A stretch of DNA of 64,000 nt from Plantago major (Eukaryota; Streptophyta; Magnoliopsida; Lamiales; Plantaginaceae). Of this stretch, positions 34,501 through 46,131 are shown in pieces. Every line of letters begins with the position of its first letter. The stretch's first letter is position 1. The DNA lies in NCBI GenBank assembly GCA_026545765.1, contig CM048839.1, forward strand, positions 21,762,566-21,826,565. The letters are read 5' to 3'. The notes beneath the pieces are model-generated. The model saw only the letters and a list, made by a program, of their open reading frames with translations, was not told the DNA's origin and made no database searches. Position numbers and translations under genes: made by a program.

Positions 34501-37500
34501 CAGACTCTAAGGCACTGTTAAGGAGAAACCTGTGATTTCATGTAACATAAGTAAATGAGTATAATGTACGCCAGTAATTTTGGAGTGAGTATAAAACAAA
34601 TGCAGGGCCAACATTTCTTTTCAAAGTGGAAAGTATATTGGTGGTTAAACACACATTTATAATAATAGAATTTGTACAAATACTGGAGAGCAACAAAAAG
34701 TAAACTTCTACCATGTCAGATCCAGCAAATAAAGATTACAGAATAAACGAGATTAAAGAACAAACAGACTACATTCTCGTTATCAGTAAAAAAGTGTTCA
34801 ACCAGCTAACCTGCGTAACGAATCAGCTGTCAACTGCACCTCCTCACGTTCCATCGCGCCCTTTTTCCTTTTCTTGAAGGTCTCAAATAGCTCATCTCGT
34901 ATAGCCAGAATCTATCGGAGCATTGTGATACAGTCAAGAAGTGAATAATTCAATAATAATTGCATAACTGCATTAGAGGTGATCTGCACACAAGCTAGTT
35001 AACCAGCTCAATAATTTCAAGCACAAATAGCGGCATCCAAGTTTATGGAATATATTGGTCAATATAAAGCAAGCACATGACTTCGCAGAAGTAGCCCACA
35101 AAAAATATATGTTCAATATTATACGTCAGAGTTAAAACAGGATAAACATCATCATCAAGAAGATCAGAGAGGACAAAAATATTGTGTCCGTTGATTTGAA
35201 TGTAAACTAAGATGTGAAGTAGCAGGCAACAAATTGAGCATATCCTGGTCTGCATTTTACCAGACTGGATTATTCACCAATCAAAGAGCACCTATCAGCA
35301 TGATTATAGCCATGATCTAAACAATGAAAGATTCTGAGCCATGGCGGATCATGATTCCCAGGTCCATTTTGGTTGCATTATTATTTGGAAAATGGAACAT
35401 GAAAACTCTCTTCACGGAGAAAAGGATTTCATTCTCTTTACTTAAGAGCTGCTCGTATAGAGGTCTACAGGCACACTCATTCTATAGAAGGTGTCTGGTA
35501 GAAGTAGAATTTGGGAAAAAAAACCTTTGAAATTTTGAAAATCATTATCAAAATTTGAAAGGGTGCATGGAAACTCCATGCCTGCATGAATGTATTTAAT
35601 CAATAAGATATGTTGGAGAAGGCTACAGACTTCTTACCGGCTGCTCTACATGATCATCCCAAAAGTTTGAAGTTGATTCTTTTGCCTCAAGGATCCAGTT
35701 GTCAATGTCAGAGCTCCCCATGTATTTACTATGACGAAGAAGCCACAGCGAGAGAATGGAAAGGCCAAGAGCCCCACAGCTGTAGTGCATCCAATACAAT
35801 GTTACTTTCCTTGGCTTACGGTGTTTGGAAACCTGAATGAGGTCCATGCACAAATAAATTTAAGTAATAAGTTACTCATACTGATCACTGATCAGAATGC
35901 AATGAAGAACCGATGTAAGAGAGCATGTGAAAGAATACCAAACTGCACAATTTACCCCAGCTGATGTAAAACAATATCATTGGTGTAATTAAAGAAAAAC
36001 ATGTAAACCACAAAAAATTACTTTCCACAGGGGGGATTGCCTGCAGATTATTAATTATCATCATGCATGATGGGAAAAACTAATGTTACACAGAATTTCT
36101 AGATACCTATGAGAAGTAAACCTCAAAAAAACAATAATGCCTGTGAAAACATAGATGTAAATGAATATCATACATTTTTTTTAATTAAAAAAGAAAAGGA
36201 AAAAGAAAAAGAAGAAACGCCAGCCTGCATAGCTTCAATATTTTGAATACACAAGAAAACTCGTAACACCATGAAAGGCCAAACCGGATCACTCAATTAA
36301 CCAAATATCGGTATCAGTCAGTTGAGATTAGTATTGTGAGATTGACATAATTTCAATTTAAAATGAACGGCACGTATGCAAACTTCTTTAATCCATATCG
36401 CATCCATGATATCCCATACTTTTGTAGACCTTAGATCCCAGCATTCTACTTTATCTAATATCACCAGGTATTTAATGATAGTATCCGTACACCCCCACCA
36501 TTGTGCATTATTGCAGTTGACTCAAGTGTGGAAACTTTACTAACTTAAAAGTAAAGATAAGTTTGAAACATACTCCTACTACTTAGTAAAATGGTACTTG
36601 CAAGATAATAAGAGTGCAAGCATGCTTGAAACATATAAGATTCATGTTGTGGTGAAGAATCATGTTTCATTAAAACTCTTACAATAGCAGACAAATAGGA
36701 GTTGAGTCTTGACAAGTTTTGATGGATCAAGTTGATAGCATCAGTAACCTCACACTCAGTCCACTGAGAACCTTCCTGGTTTACTTCTGGAAGTTTTGCA
36801 AACATCAGAGGAAGGGAATAGGAACCATCCACTGTGGAGCCACTCTGCACAATCACTGGACAATAAGATATATGCTGAATTAAGGTTTATTCTAGGAAAT
36901 AGGACATATATCCAACTATATGAGAAATCTTTTACTGCAAATATATTTTATTTATACATTAGATCAGTTATGTAACCTTAGATTACCTGACGGTTTGCAT
37001 GAAAGTGACCAATGGACGACTCCAGTTTCGAGAAAATATCATTAATAGAAACCAATAGAGAAGGCAAAACAGTCTCTGAATTCTTAATCAGATCCTCTCC
37101 AATTCTATCAACCTCCACGTAAACCTATATCCATAATGAAGTAAATTGATCATGTTCATGACACACCGATAGATACATATGTATGCATGATAATGTTAAA
37201 GCTAGCATAGTTCGGTAGGAATAGAGAAAACATTCAAAATTTTAAATCAGACTGCAGATCTTCAGCTTTAAGGAGCTGTTTGGTTTGTTTATGGCAACAT
37301 TCTTCATGGCACAATTTTGGCAACATTTTACATAATCCAGCTGTATGCCATCTCTATTGCCAATGTCCAATTTTGTCTTTGGGTTGAAATTTGTCAACTC
37401 AATTATTCTCCTGCCCACACAAAATCATCTATTAACATGCCAAATCCCAATTTCTTCATGCCAAGCCCAAAGGCTGGGCATCATGGAAACTCCAACTTTT

Positions 37501-39058
37501 GAAACATAAGTCCATCCAGCCAATCAGAGAGCTGCCCATCGTTTATGGCTTGGGCAGTTGCCAAAAGTTTCCAGCATTTTTCCCCAGCCCAAACACGAAA
37601 ATTAACATGCCAAATTGAACAAGAATGTAGGCATAAGCATACCAAACAGCTCCTAAAAGAAACAAAGGCATTTCTTACCAAGAACTTTACATTTTACTCC
37701 ATACAAAACTTCTTTTAAAGATATGAAATAGAGCCTGTACCAATTAGCAAAACTTTCTGATATTTTAATTACTTGGAAAATCTTATGTGCGTGCTGATTA
37801 ACAAATTGATGAGAGATACATAGATATAGGTATGGATAATAGTAATAACGATTAGCAACAAAATGCATTGAACCAGCATTTCTAAGTAAGTGAAATGTTA
37901 TGCGTGAAGCTTGAAAGTACGATGAGATTACCTCAGCCAAAAATGTGGCAAGAGAAAATCTTAAACTGGTCAAGACGCTAATCCTCTCAGATATATGAGA
38001 TGAAGCGGAACAGTAGAGATTCTGCATGCCGGAACCATCAGCAATACAATCGCGCACAAGCTGAAAAGTACCATCAATAAATGGATAGGGGCCTCTTTCA
38101 CATAGCATGAATAAGGCCATCCGAGCACTTGATCCCTGAAACACAAATTCCATTCAACCAACTTTTACCAAAATAGACATACCAGTATACACTAAAAGAA
38201 AGTGCAATCGAGCTTTGCTGACCTCAGCCTTAGATTGCCAAAACAGTAAATTCTTCTGGATCATGTGCAAGTTCAGAAGAGCATGCTCAATAATATCCTC
38301 CAACACCTCAAAAATTCTACGCGCTTCATTTGGAATCCTGCATACATGAACACGTGAGATATCATTTTCACCTATAGAACAGTATCAGCATCCTGTCCAG
38401 TTAATAAATTGGCTTCACACACTCCACTAAAAAACATCTATACAAATAGAAGTCCTCGACACATTTGTAACACTAGTAGCAGGAAGTCACTTTATAGTTT
38501 ATACCAGAATAAACGTAAGAAGGCTTCAAGTCTTCAACTAACTATTATTCGAGAGCACAGCATTCAAATAAGAACAAACAACTTAACAGCAGAGCCTATA
38601 ACACAGTTAACAACACCACCATTGAGTATGCCTATACATGTATATACAAACATCAACTCATACTTACATATACATACACATACAGTTAACAACACTATTG
38701 CGTATAAGCATTAACTCGATTATTACATTGAACATTTCCAGCAAAAAAAGGTAAAATGGAGCAGATACAGATGATTCAATGAGTGACATAAGCAGTTGGC
38801 TAGCGAGTCTTACTTAGAAGGTTGATCAGCGGAAGGAGGTAGAGGAAGGGCGAGGCAAGTCTTCCTGCGACGTCGTTTGGAGGAGGCATAGCTGTTGGTG
38901 AGCTTGGAAATGAAATTGTTGGAGGAAGTGATCGAGATATTGGGCAGGAAACTGCGAAGCCGGTTGAAGAGATAGTTGGAGTAGAACGATACCAGGGAGT
39001 CGCCGCCATCTGATTGTGGTGGCGATTCATTTTCCGGTGAATTTTGTTGCGTCGCCAT
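31587..39058 (-). CDS. DGS1: DGS1/NCA2-type mitochondrial membrane protein
   Basis: Fourteen exons (minus strand): 39058-38814, 38337-38223, 38135-37932, 37124-36987, 36844-36683, 35832-35638, 34911-34811, 33500-33411, 32959-32887, 32809-32781, 32706-32583, 32390-32280, 31895-31795, 31707-31587. They total 1809 nt, 602 aa, phases consistent. The N-terminus FYSNYLFNRLRSFLP and the C-terminus SRMERAYDCLLPS match Arabidopsis DGD1 SUPPRESSOR 1. The C-terminal half is the NCA2 domain. Two hydrophobic segments are visible, at about 299-320 (YWMHYSCGALGLSILSLWLL) and 466-488 (FAILAALPAFFVSLILATLV). DGS1 is known as a mitochondrial outer-membrane protein affecting galactolipid and phospholipid balance. 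Here function is by homology only. The last acceptor (after TTTCGTCAG) was chosen because it keeps phase and the conserved LRQDIID start. Confidence 0.92.
37272..37653. mobile_element. Tourist-type (PIF/Harbinger) MITE in DGS1 intron 3
   Basis: Inverted ends GGAGCTGTTTGGTTTG and CATACCAAACAGCTCC are flanked by TAA on both sides (37269-37271 and 37654-37656). GGGGCTGTTTGG-like ends with a TAA/TTA target are the Tourist signature. The 382-bp non-coding insertion also contains inner inverted TGCCAAAT / GCCCA-rich motifs. It lies between exons 3 and 4 of the DGS1 gene and does not touch splice sites. Confidence 0.85.
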
Positions 39059-39346
39059 TGTTGTTCGCTTCGAATTTCTCAGTTTAACTCATATCACAAC
39101 CTCACAGGGTTTGAATTGATGGAAAACGTATCCCGCAAGAAGAAAAGGGTAAAATTTGAGGGAAATGAAATCGTGAAAGAACGGGAAAAATTACAGTCAG
39201 CCATCCCTTCCAAAAATTATATTACAGATTGGTTCCTCATTATCTAAAATCATAACTGCACATTGGTCCCCCACTATACAACTAATTGCATTCAAGTACA
39301 AAAATGAAAAATAACAACCTAAAATTAATTATTGAATTGCATATTA
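39059..39346. other. DGS1 upstream region
   Basis: Probable 5'UTR and promoter of the minus-strand DGS1 gene. No element could be assigned. Confidence 0.4.
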
Positions 39347-39588
39347 CTCCCTCAATCTCAGAAAAAAGTGTTACATTTTATTTCATATTAATCGTTTCAA
39401 GATTTCGATATTATTTTCATAAACGATAATGGTAAATAATTATATAATGAAAATTTAGTAATTAAATTTTTATTATATGATTTTATTAAATTATTTACTA
39501 TTATCGTTTATGAGTAATTTATGATCAAACTCAAAGACAGTTGACCGGTCAAAGTCAAAATGTAACAATTTTTCTGAAATTGAGGGAG
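39347..39588. mobile_element. Stowaway MITE, copy 2
   Basis: Starts CTCCCTCAATCTCAG and ends CTGAAATTGAGGGAG with TA on both sides (39345-39346 and 39589-39590). It is 242 bp long. The interior (ATAATGAAAATTTAGTAATT, GATTTTATTAAATTATT) is nearly the same as in copy 1 at 7465-7702. It lies about 290 bases upstream of the DGS1 start codon. Confidence 0.88.
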
Positions 39589-40129
39589 TAGTTCAATATT
39601 CATTTTAAAGGAATACCAGTATAAACCCCATTCCACCCCTAATTTCTGTCTTCTCCCTTATAAGTTTTCAGTTTTCTTTTTATTTTCCTATTTCCATTTT
39701 TGTCATTTTCATTCGTCTTATACTCCCATCACCATAGGACGGTAACTTTTCATTCAATATCTACCTTGACCAAGATCTGTGCCGACCTCCATCTTAATTA
39801 ACTCTGCCCCGTGCTCCAAGGAGCTTTGTGCTGGAGCACTGTATAAAGTGAGCTTGAATTTGAGTATTTGATAGTGATTTGAGGAAAAATATCATTTACG
39901 AATGCATGTACTTTGAACAAATAATGATTCTAATAATTAATGGTATTACCAAATGTCCATCCCTAGCAATGTGTTTTTTCATTGTAGAACTTACCCTGGT
40001 TCATAATATACGAACCTTTTCTCTTTATTCTTTAAGAGTTCGTCTTTAAATAATTCCATATACTATATGATTTGACTGACCCCTTAAAATCTAATTCCAC
40101 CTTAATCAAGCTTCGTTGACACTAGACTA
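39589..40129. other. Intergenic, no gene seen
   Basis: AT-rich DNA without recognisable features. Confidence 0.4.
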
Positions 40130-40529
40130 GGGCTGCAAACAAGCCGAGCCGAGCTTTTGTAAAGCTCGGCTCGTTAAGCAAATTTTGATAAAAGCTCGAG
40201 AGTAAATTTTGTTATTCAAGCTCGGCTCGCGAGCTTTATTTGGTCATGTAATCAAACCTTTAAAACTCGAAAGCTAGAATTTAGCTCGGCTCGCGAGCTC
40301 AAAAACTGACAAAGCTCGACTAAAAAGCTCGAAATTCAATACTATTCGAAAAGCTCGAATTTAATAAATACTGTTCGAATAGCTCGTCGAGCTTTCGAGC
40401 CAAATACTCCAATATTCGAGCTCGAGCTCGAAACTTTTTCGAGCTATAATTAAAGCTCGAACTCGAGCTCGAGCTCGAACGAACCGAGCTTTTTTCGAGC
40501 TCGAAAAAAGCTCGACTCGTTTGCAGCCC
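40130..40529. repeat. 400-bp inverted-repeat element rich in AGCTCGA
   Basis: The ends GGGCTGCAAACAAGCC and CTCGTTTGCAGCCC are inverted repeats flanked by TA on both sides. The inside is filled with AGCTCGGCTCG, GAGCTCGAGCTCG and AGCTCGAAA motifs. GAGCTC is its own reverse complement, so the stretch can fold back almost end to end. It is probably a non-autonomous DNA element with a tandem-repeat body. Superfamily not determined. Confidence 0.75.
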
Positions 40530-40740
40530 TACACCACATAAGCAATCTTATGTGCTCTAATCCCTCATGCTTTATTTTCTTAATTCACAAAACCACGTTC
40601 TTCACAAAATTAGTGGCGCTAATTGTTCCTTCTTTACAAAGTCACAAACAATGGCCATGCATACTGCATTTGACTTGACCACTACGTTTGGCTAACTTAA
40701 TTTCGTACTAGTTCTTCTGCCTTTCTTTCGTTCTCCAGTA

Positions 40741-40752
40741 TATATATAAATA
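40741..40752 (+). promoter_or_regulatory. TATA box of the cystatin gene
   Basis: TATATATAAATA lies 83-94 bases before the cystatin start codon, in a good position for a Pol II core promoter with a leader of about 60 bases. Confidence 0.65.
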
Positions 40753-40834
40753 CCACTTATCCTTCTCGCAACTTTACAACAAATTCCAATCACACCATTT
40801 ATCAACTACTTTTCTAAATCTATCATTGTGAAAA

Positions 40835-41418
40835 ATGGCAACCCTGGGAGGACTTGGCGGGACTACTAAAGGATCTCAGAACAGCGTTGAGGTCGAAAAT
40901 CTTGCTCGCTTTGCCTTAAGCGATTATGACACCAAGACGGTAAGGAGATCTTAGCTATGTCTGTTCTTTATCTTTGATATTTGGCTAGTGACAATGTCCA
41001 AGCGAAAAATGTTACAATTTGTCTTTGATATATTGTTCCACTATTAACAAACATGTACATATTATTATGTTTGCGCTCACATTATCGATAGCAATATACT
41101 TTTTGCCATTATTTAATTAAACTAAACGTCATTTGTTTAAGTGGTGAAGTGAGGATTAAAAATTAGTACTTAATTTGAGTTCATGTCTTGTAATCTAGAT
41201 CTAATTACTTATTTGAGTTTGGATTATTTCAGAACGCGCTACTGACATTTAAGAAGGTGAGGGACGTGAAGACGCAACTAGTGGCTGGAACGATATACTA
41301 TATAACGATGGAGGTGGTCGATGGGGGCAAGAACAAGGTGTACGAAGCGAAGGTTTGGGTGAAGCCATGGATGAATTTCAAGGAGGTTCAGGAGTTCAGG
41401 CTTGTTGGTGATGCTTAA
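40835..41418 (+). CDS. Phytocystatin (cysteine protease inhibitor)
   Basis: Two exons, 40835-40939 and 41233-41418, 96 aa. All family marks are present: an N-terminal glycine pair (GGLGG), the plant-specific helix motif [10 protein letters not shown], the first inhibitory loop QLVAG (QxVxG) and the second loop PW in [13 protein letters not shown]. With no signal peptide and no C-terminal extension it is a short, probably cytosolic cystatin of about 11 kDa. Known relatives block papain-type proteases as tight reversible inhibitors, in defence and in control of endogenous proteolysis. The single intron lies before the loop-bearing exon, as is common in phytocystatins. Confidence 0.94.
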
Positions 41419-42339
41419 ATGTTCTTATAGACTTAATAGTATTGGTTAATCGTCTGTATGATATCAAATAAAATCTCTATATCTTATTAATGTCAGAAGT
41501 ACTGAAGTACCGGTGAGCAACATGTAACATCGGTTCATGCTGGAAAAATAAGCATAATTAATATGGGTTCATGCACATATCTTGGTACAATTAGTTATTT
41601 GTACATTCGAATAATGTGACATCTTCAACATATAATGTATATCCTGTCATGTATGTAATGTGTTAATTACTCAAATTATTGTGTGTTCCTAAATCTACTA
41701 AGCTAATATAACTCGCCATTTTTATATTTGTCTTAATACGTACAATTAATCTTGATGATTCATTTGAGAATTACAAATCTTGATGTAAGTACCACATTGG
41801 GTCTGTTTACCATTACTTTTTCAGTTTCATAAGTTTTTCTTAACCATTGACTAATAAAAAAACTCGTTACATGAACGCGCAACTTCTTAAATCAACTAGC
41901 TAATTGAGAAATTACCCAAGTTAGTTTTTTTTTAAAAAAAAAAAAAAACTCCTTTTTATCTTTTTCGTTTTGAAAATATCCCTGACCTAAATTAGAAAAA
42001 AAAGAAAAATCACTCATGTTTATACCCTTTGTTATACATTTTGTATACTTATTTGCAGCTAGCATAAGGATTAATGCATCCGCATCTCTTTAAAATGCAT
42101 ACGTGTAGTACACACAATTATTGATTTTTTTCCTTACTAAGTTAGAATGATTAACGAATATTTCTCAACTTCTCATAATTTTTAATGATGTTACTAAAGT
42201 GGCGGTGAAAAGTACATTGAAAATATATTAGAGTAATTATAAAAAAATGTGATGTACTATTATTTAAAAAATTATAGTCTAATAATACGATGAGAAATGT
42301 TAAAGAAAATAAAAATAAGAGTAATGTCCTTTTATGTCA
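41419..42339. other. Cystatin 3' flank, no gene seen
   Basis: AT-rich 3'UTR and intergenic DNA with a T9-A15 block near 41926-41948. Confidence 0.4.
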
Positions 42340-42449
42340 TTTTACAAAATACCAGCTAGCTTATCAGCTAATTTACTAAACACCTACATTAAAATCAGCC
42401 AGTTAATTAACTACCTAATCAGTCAGCTTACCAGCTAGTTTTGCTAAAC
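42340..42449. mobile_element. Small MITE, TTTAGCAAA family (copy 2)
   Basis: Shares CTTATCAGCTAATTTACTAAACAC and AGCTAGTTTTGCTAAACA with the copy at 5056-5196, with inverted ends TTTTACAAAATACCAGCTAG and CTAGTTTTGCTAAA. It is shorter and more diverged. Confidence 0.55.
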
Positions 42450-43889
42450 ATAGTCATTGTCTATGAAATAAATTACAAGGAGAATGCCACAGTAGTCAGT
42501 AGCCATGGCATAGTCGTGCCATACTCATTTTGTTTAAATCTCAACTTTTCATATTCTGTTTTGACCGTCCCAGGCTCAACTTCTTATAACTTGAATGCTA
42601 AATCTTCTTCATATTTTATTCAAGCTCACGCTTTCTCTTACTTTGTTCATTCAACTTTACATTTTTTAAATTATCTTAATTATTTATATAGGTTCACGGT
42701 AATTTCGTGCATAGGTTCAGGTAGTTGAGTTTGGGACGGAGTGAATATAATAGTGATGGTTGAAATAGGCAAACCATATGCTTTTCGATTGGCTCTATGC
42801 AAGTGCATGTGTTCTAGACGATGATCGGTTCTCATACATTGGATAGACGAACTCTAGTTCGCTTTGCTAGGATGATTGTGTGACTTATTTTGTTAGATAT
42901 GAATCCGTTGATGAATTATACCAGGTGAAAGAAGTAAGTTATCTGGCAAATGCATGATTGTCGGTGTGTTAAGCTCAGGACTTCTTGAGCATAAACACGT
43001 TCGCCCTTTTTCTTTCCTTTTTTCCTAAATGATTTTCAATGAAATATATATAAACCATAATTGATTGGGTTTAGTAATCTTAGATTGCCCGATTGCTAGG
43101 GATATGAAATTGGGGGCAAACTATCATTGGAAGCGGGTGAGCTGGCTACTACTAATAAAGACCATCACCAGTAGGTCGTGGAACGATTGACGGTAATTTC
43201 TTTAAATCGGAAAAAAAATCAGCCCTGTGAAATTGGAATAAGAACAAAATCAACTACAAGTTTATTCATTAAAATTAATAACAAACATCGAAGCAAGAAC
43301 AACACAATACCATACGATTAAAACTATTAAAGTTCCGACTCCATGAGAAAGTAAGAATCCGTGTTTGACAAGTACACATCGAGCCATAAAGGACAAAGTT
43401 GTAAACATATCAAACTAGATTGTCTATCGTAAATTGGTTGAAATGTAAGTAACTCGGTAAATCCTTTTACGAATATTAAAATAGAAGTTAATATCCAATT
43501 ATTATTATTAATATTATTAATTTCATAATCAACAAATTGCGTTGAATTTCGTTGCTGTGCGATCCGTTTTATAGTTTTTTAGATGTTAAAGGTGTAACAA
43601 TTGATACACCCTTTAATAGAATGTGTGAGTTCATGTGTGATAGTTACATATACGGTATACGAGTAGTTCTTACAACTCGTTGGTGCTCACTGCTGAATTG
43701 GATTAATTTTGATAAAAAAATTGATTCCACGACTCTATAAAGAATCTACTTTTTTATATTTCCTCAAAAAAAAAAAAAAATTACACTTTTGTTTCTAAAA
43801 AAAGTAGCAACTTAAAAAGGACCGAAGAGGAAACAGTAGAGAAGCAAACTTACTACAAATAACAATAGAATACCGCCGATTCAGTTTCA
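42450..43889. other. Intergenic, no gene seen
   Basis: About 1.4 kb of AT-rich DNA with random short frames only. The final part before 43890 should be the promoter of the UBA-domain gene. Confidence 0.4.
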
Positions 43890-46113
43890 CATTTGAGCCT
43901 CGCATTACCCATCTCTCTCTCTCTTTATATCCACCATCTCGTCACCCACCTTCTTTCTCTTTCTACATTTCTCTCTTTCGCTATCGCTCTGCAAACCAAA
44001 TCGAGTCACACCTCAATTCCAAGACCTTTCTTCAATTTCTCTCTCGATCGATCTGTTACAGGTGAGTCTCTTCGCCGAATCTCCTCGCGTTCTGATCGAT
44101 TTTTGACGGTGCCTGCTAGGGTTAGGAGGAATTTCGCATTTATTTCTGTCGGTTTTGTTGCGGAGAGTTTCAATTCAGTGTTGTACGTTTCAATTTTTGG
44201 CAGGGGTTGGGTGGTGTTGGAGACGGTTTGCTTTATCAATTTATGTTTTCTGATCTGCTAATCGGCATTTCTCTGTGGAATATTTTAATCGATTGATCTG
44301 TGTGTTTCTTTAGCCTATTTTCGTGTTTGGATGTGGCTATTGATGTTGATTCGATGGGAGAATGTTTCTGCATGCCTGAGATTCGTTTGTGTGTGTGTAA
44401 TTTTTTATGTGCATTTCGTTGATTTTGGAATCTGCCTTTGATACTTGAGGAACCTTAAATTTCTGTTGTCTGTCTGTACAGTGAGGGATATTTTATTTAT
44501 TCGTTTTCACAGCTGAACCGTTGATTACTGTGTATTAGGATGAATGTGTCTTCTGAGGTTAACTATTACATTATGATTATATATATATATGATTCACAAC
44601 TGTAGACATGGTGGAATTTGAAACGAGAGGCGCTAAGGTTCTGCATGCTCTCTTAAAAGTGTAATATATTTAGCTGTGGAATGGAACTTGGCTTTGACTT
44701 ATTATAGGATGCATGTCTTGTATGTTTGATTAATCAAATGAAGATGATATGAATATACAACTCGAGCTGGGAATGGAGTGTGATACATGTACGGATTCAC
44801 ATTGTCATAATGTGTGATAATTTTTAAAGATGAGAAGGGATCCGAAGAAGTAAATCCAGAATGAAAGTTATCATGGAGGTGTTTTGGTAATTTAAAGTGA
44901 ATGCTATTGCCCATGAGATAAGCATATCTTGTTGTCTTCTTCTACTGGCCCCAGAATCATCCTTGATCATGTGTTGACTGGAATTTTGTGCCTCTCAAAT
45001 CATAACAACTGTTGAAGATGAAAAGGGATATGTAGAAGTAATTGTAGAAGAAAATTCAACAGTAGTTTCGTACACAAATATTTGTAAAGATAGTGTATTC
45101 CCAAGCTTGTTGGTAATAATCTAACATGAATGTTATTTCTCAAGACGATATTCTTTTCATCTTGTAGTCGTCAGGTTCTTACTCTAGAATTACCTTGGAT
45201 GCTTTCTTTGCTCGTCTTGTATTTTGTTTGTTTAGTCTTTGCAACTGTTGATGGCTAATTTACTCTTTTAAGTTAAATCAATTGAAGTAGATATGAAAAA
45301 TACAGATTTGATGCAAGCTGGGAATTGATGTGCATATTGAATCTGTTAAAGAAATTAATTTATTAGACGTCTCTTAGTAACTGGTGGTAACTTAGCATGA
45401 GCCCCAATGCAAATATTGCCATCTTTTTCCATGGTTTGGGTGTTTGGAACTTATGCATCTCTCCCTATGTGCTGAATCTTATATTTTTCCAAATGCCTGA
45501 GTTATTGGCTTGCAGTTATTGGCTTGCAATTATTTTTTGTTATCCTTCTGTTAAGGAGAGAGAGAGTACTTTAATTGCTAAAACACTTTCCATGTTTTAT
45601 CCTGATTCAAGGATGACAAATTGAATGTGGAAAAAAAAGGTTGCATATTTGGATGCAAGGTGTTATGGAATTCTTTGCTTGGGAACCACTCACGTTTTGA
45701 TATGTTCTTTCTTCCATCTCTATTGTCCTTGTGGTCAATATGCATGAAATTTGAATGATGATTGCCTTGTACTGTGTATGATACTCCCTCCATTTCAGAG
45801 AAAGTGTTACAATTTGGATTTGCACCAATTTTAAGAAAAAGTAGAAAGTACAAGTGGTCCCCCTGATTATTAGAGATTAACTGAGTGGCATATTGTAATA
45901 AAAGTGAAAGGTAGGGAGTTTTATTATTTAACTAATTTCCTTAAATGGAAATTGTAACACTTTTAGTGAAACGCCGGAAACGGAAAGTTGTAACACTTTC
46001 TCTGAAATGGAGGGAGTATTAAATTGTAGTGTCAAAACCTATAGGTGCACTTCTTAGTTTGGTGGAACTTAAGTGTGATGATCCTAATGGAAGTATGTAC
46101 TTATGTTTTGCAG
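43890..46113 (+). other. 5'UTR exon and 2-kb leader intron of the UBA gene
   Basis: A (CT)n-rich leader (43912-43926) ends in TTACAG at 44061 followed by GTGAGT. The next plausible acceptor is TTTTGCAG at 46106-46113, 18 bases before the start codon. This gives a leader intron of 44062-46113. It is inferred from splice signals and composition, since no transcript was available. Confidence 0.6.
45784..46016. mobile_element. Stowaway MITE, copy 3, inside the leader intron
   Basis: Near-perfect 30-bp inverted ends start CTCCCTCCATTTCAGAGAAA, with TA on both sides (45782-45783, 46017-46018). At 233 bp with little divergence between its ends it looks the youngest Stowaway in the window. Its right edge is about 97 bases before the leader-intron acceptor of the UBA gene. 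Confidence 0.9.
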
Positions 46114-46131
46114 AACATTAGAAATTGAGAC

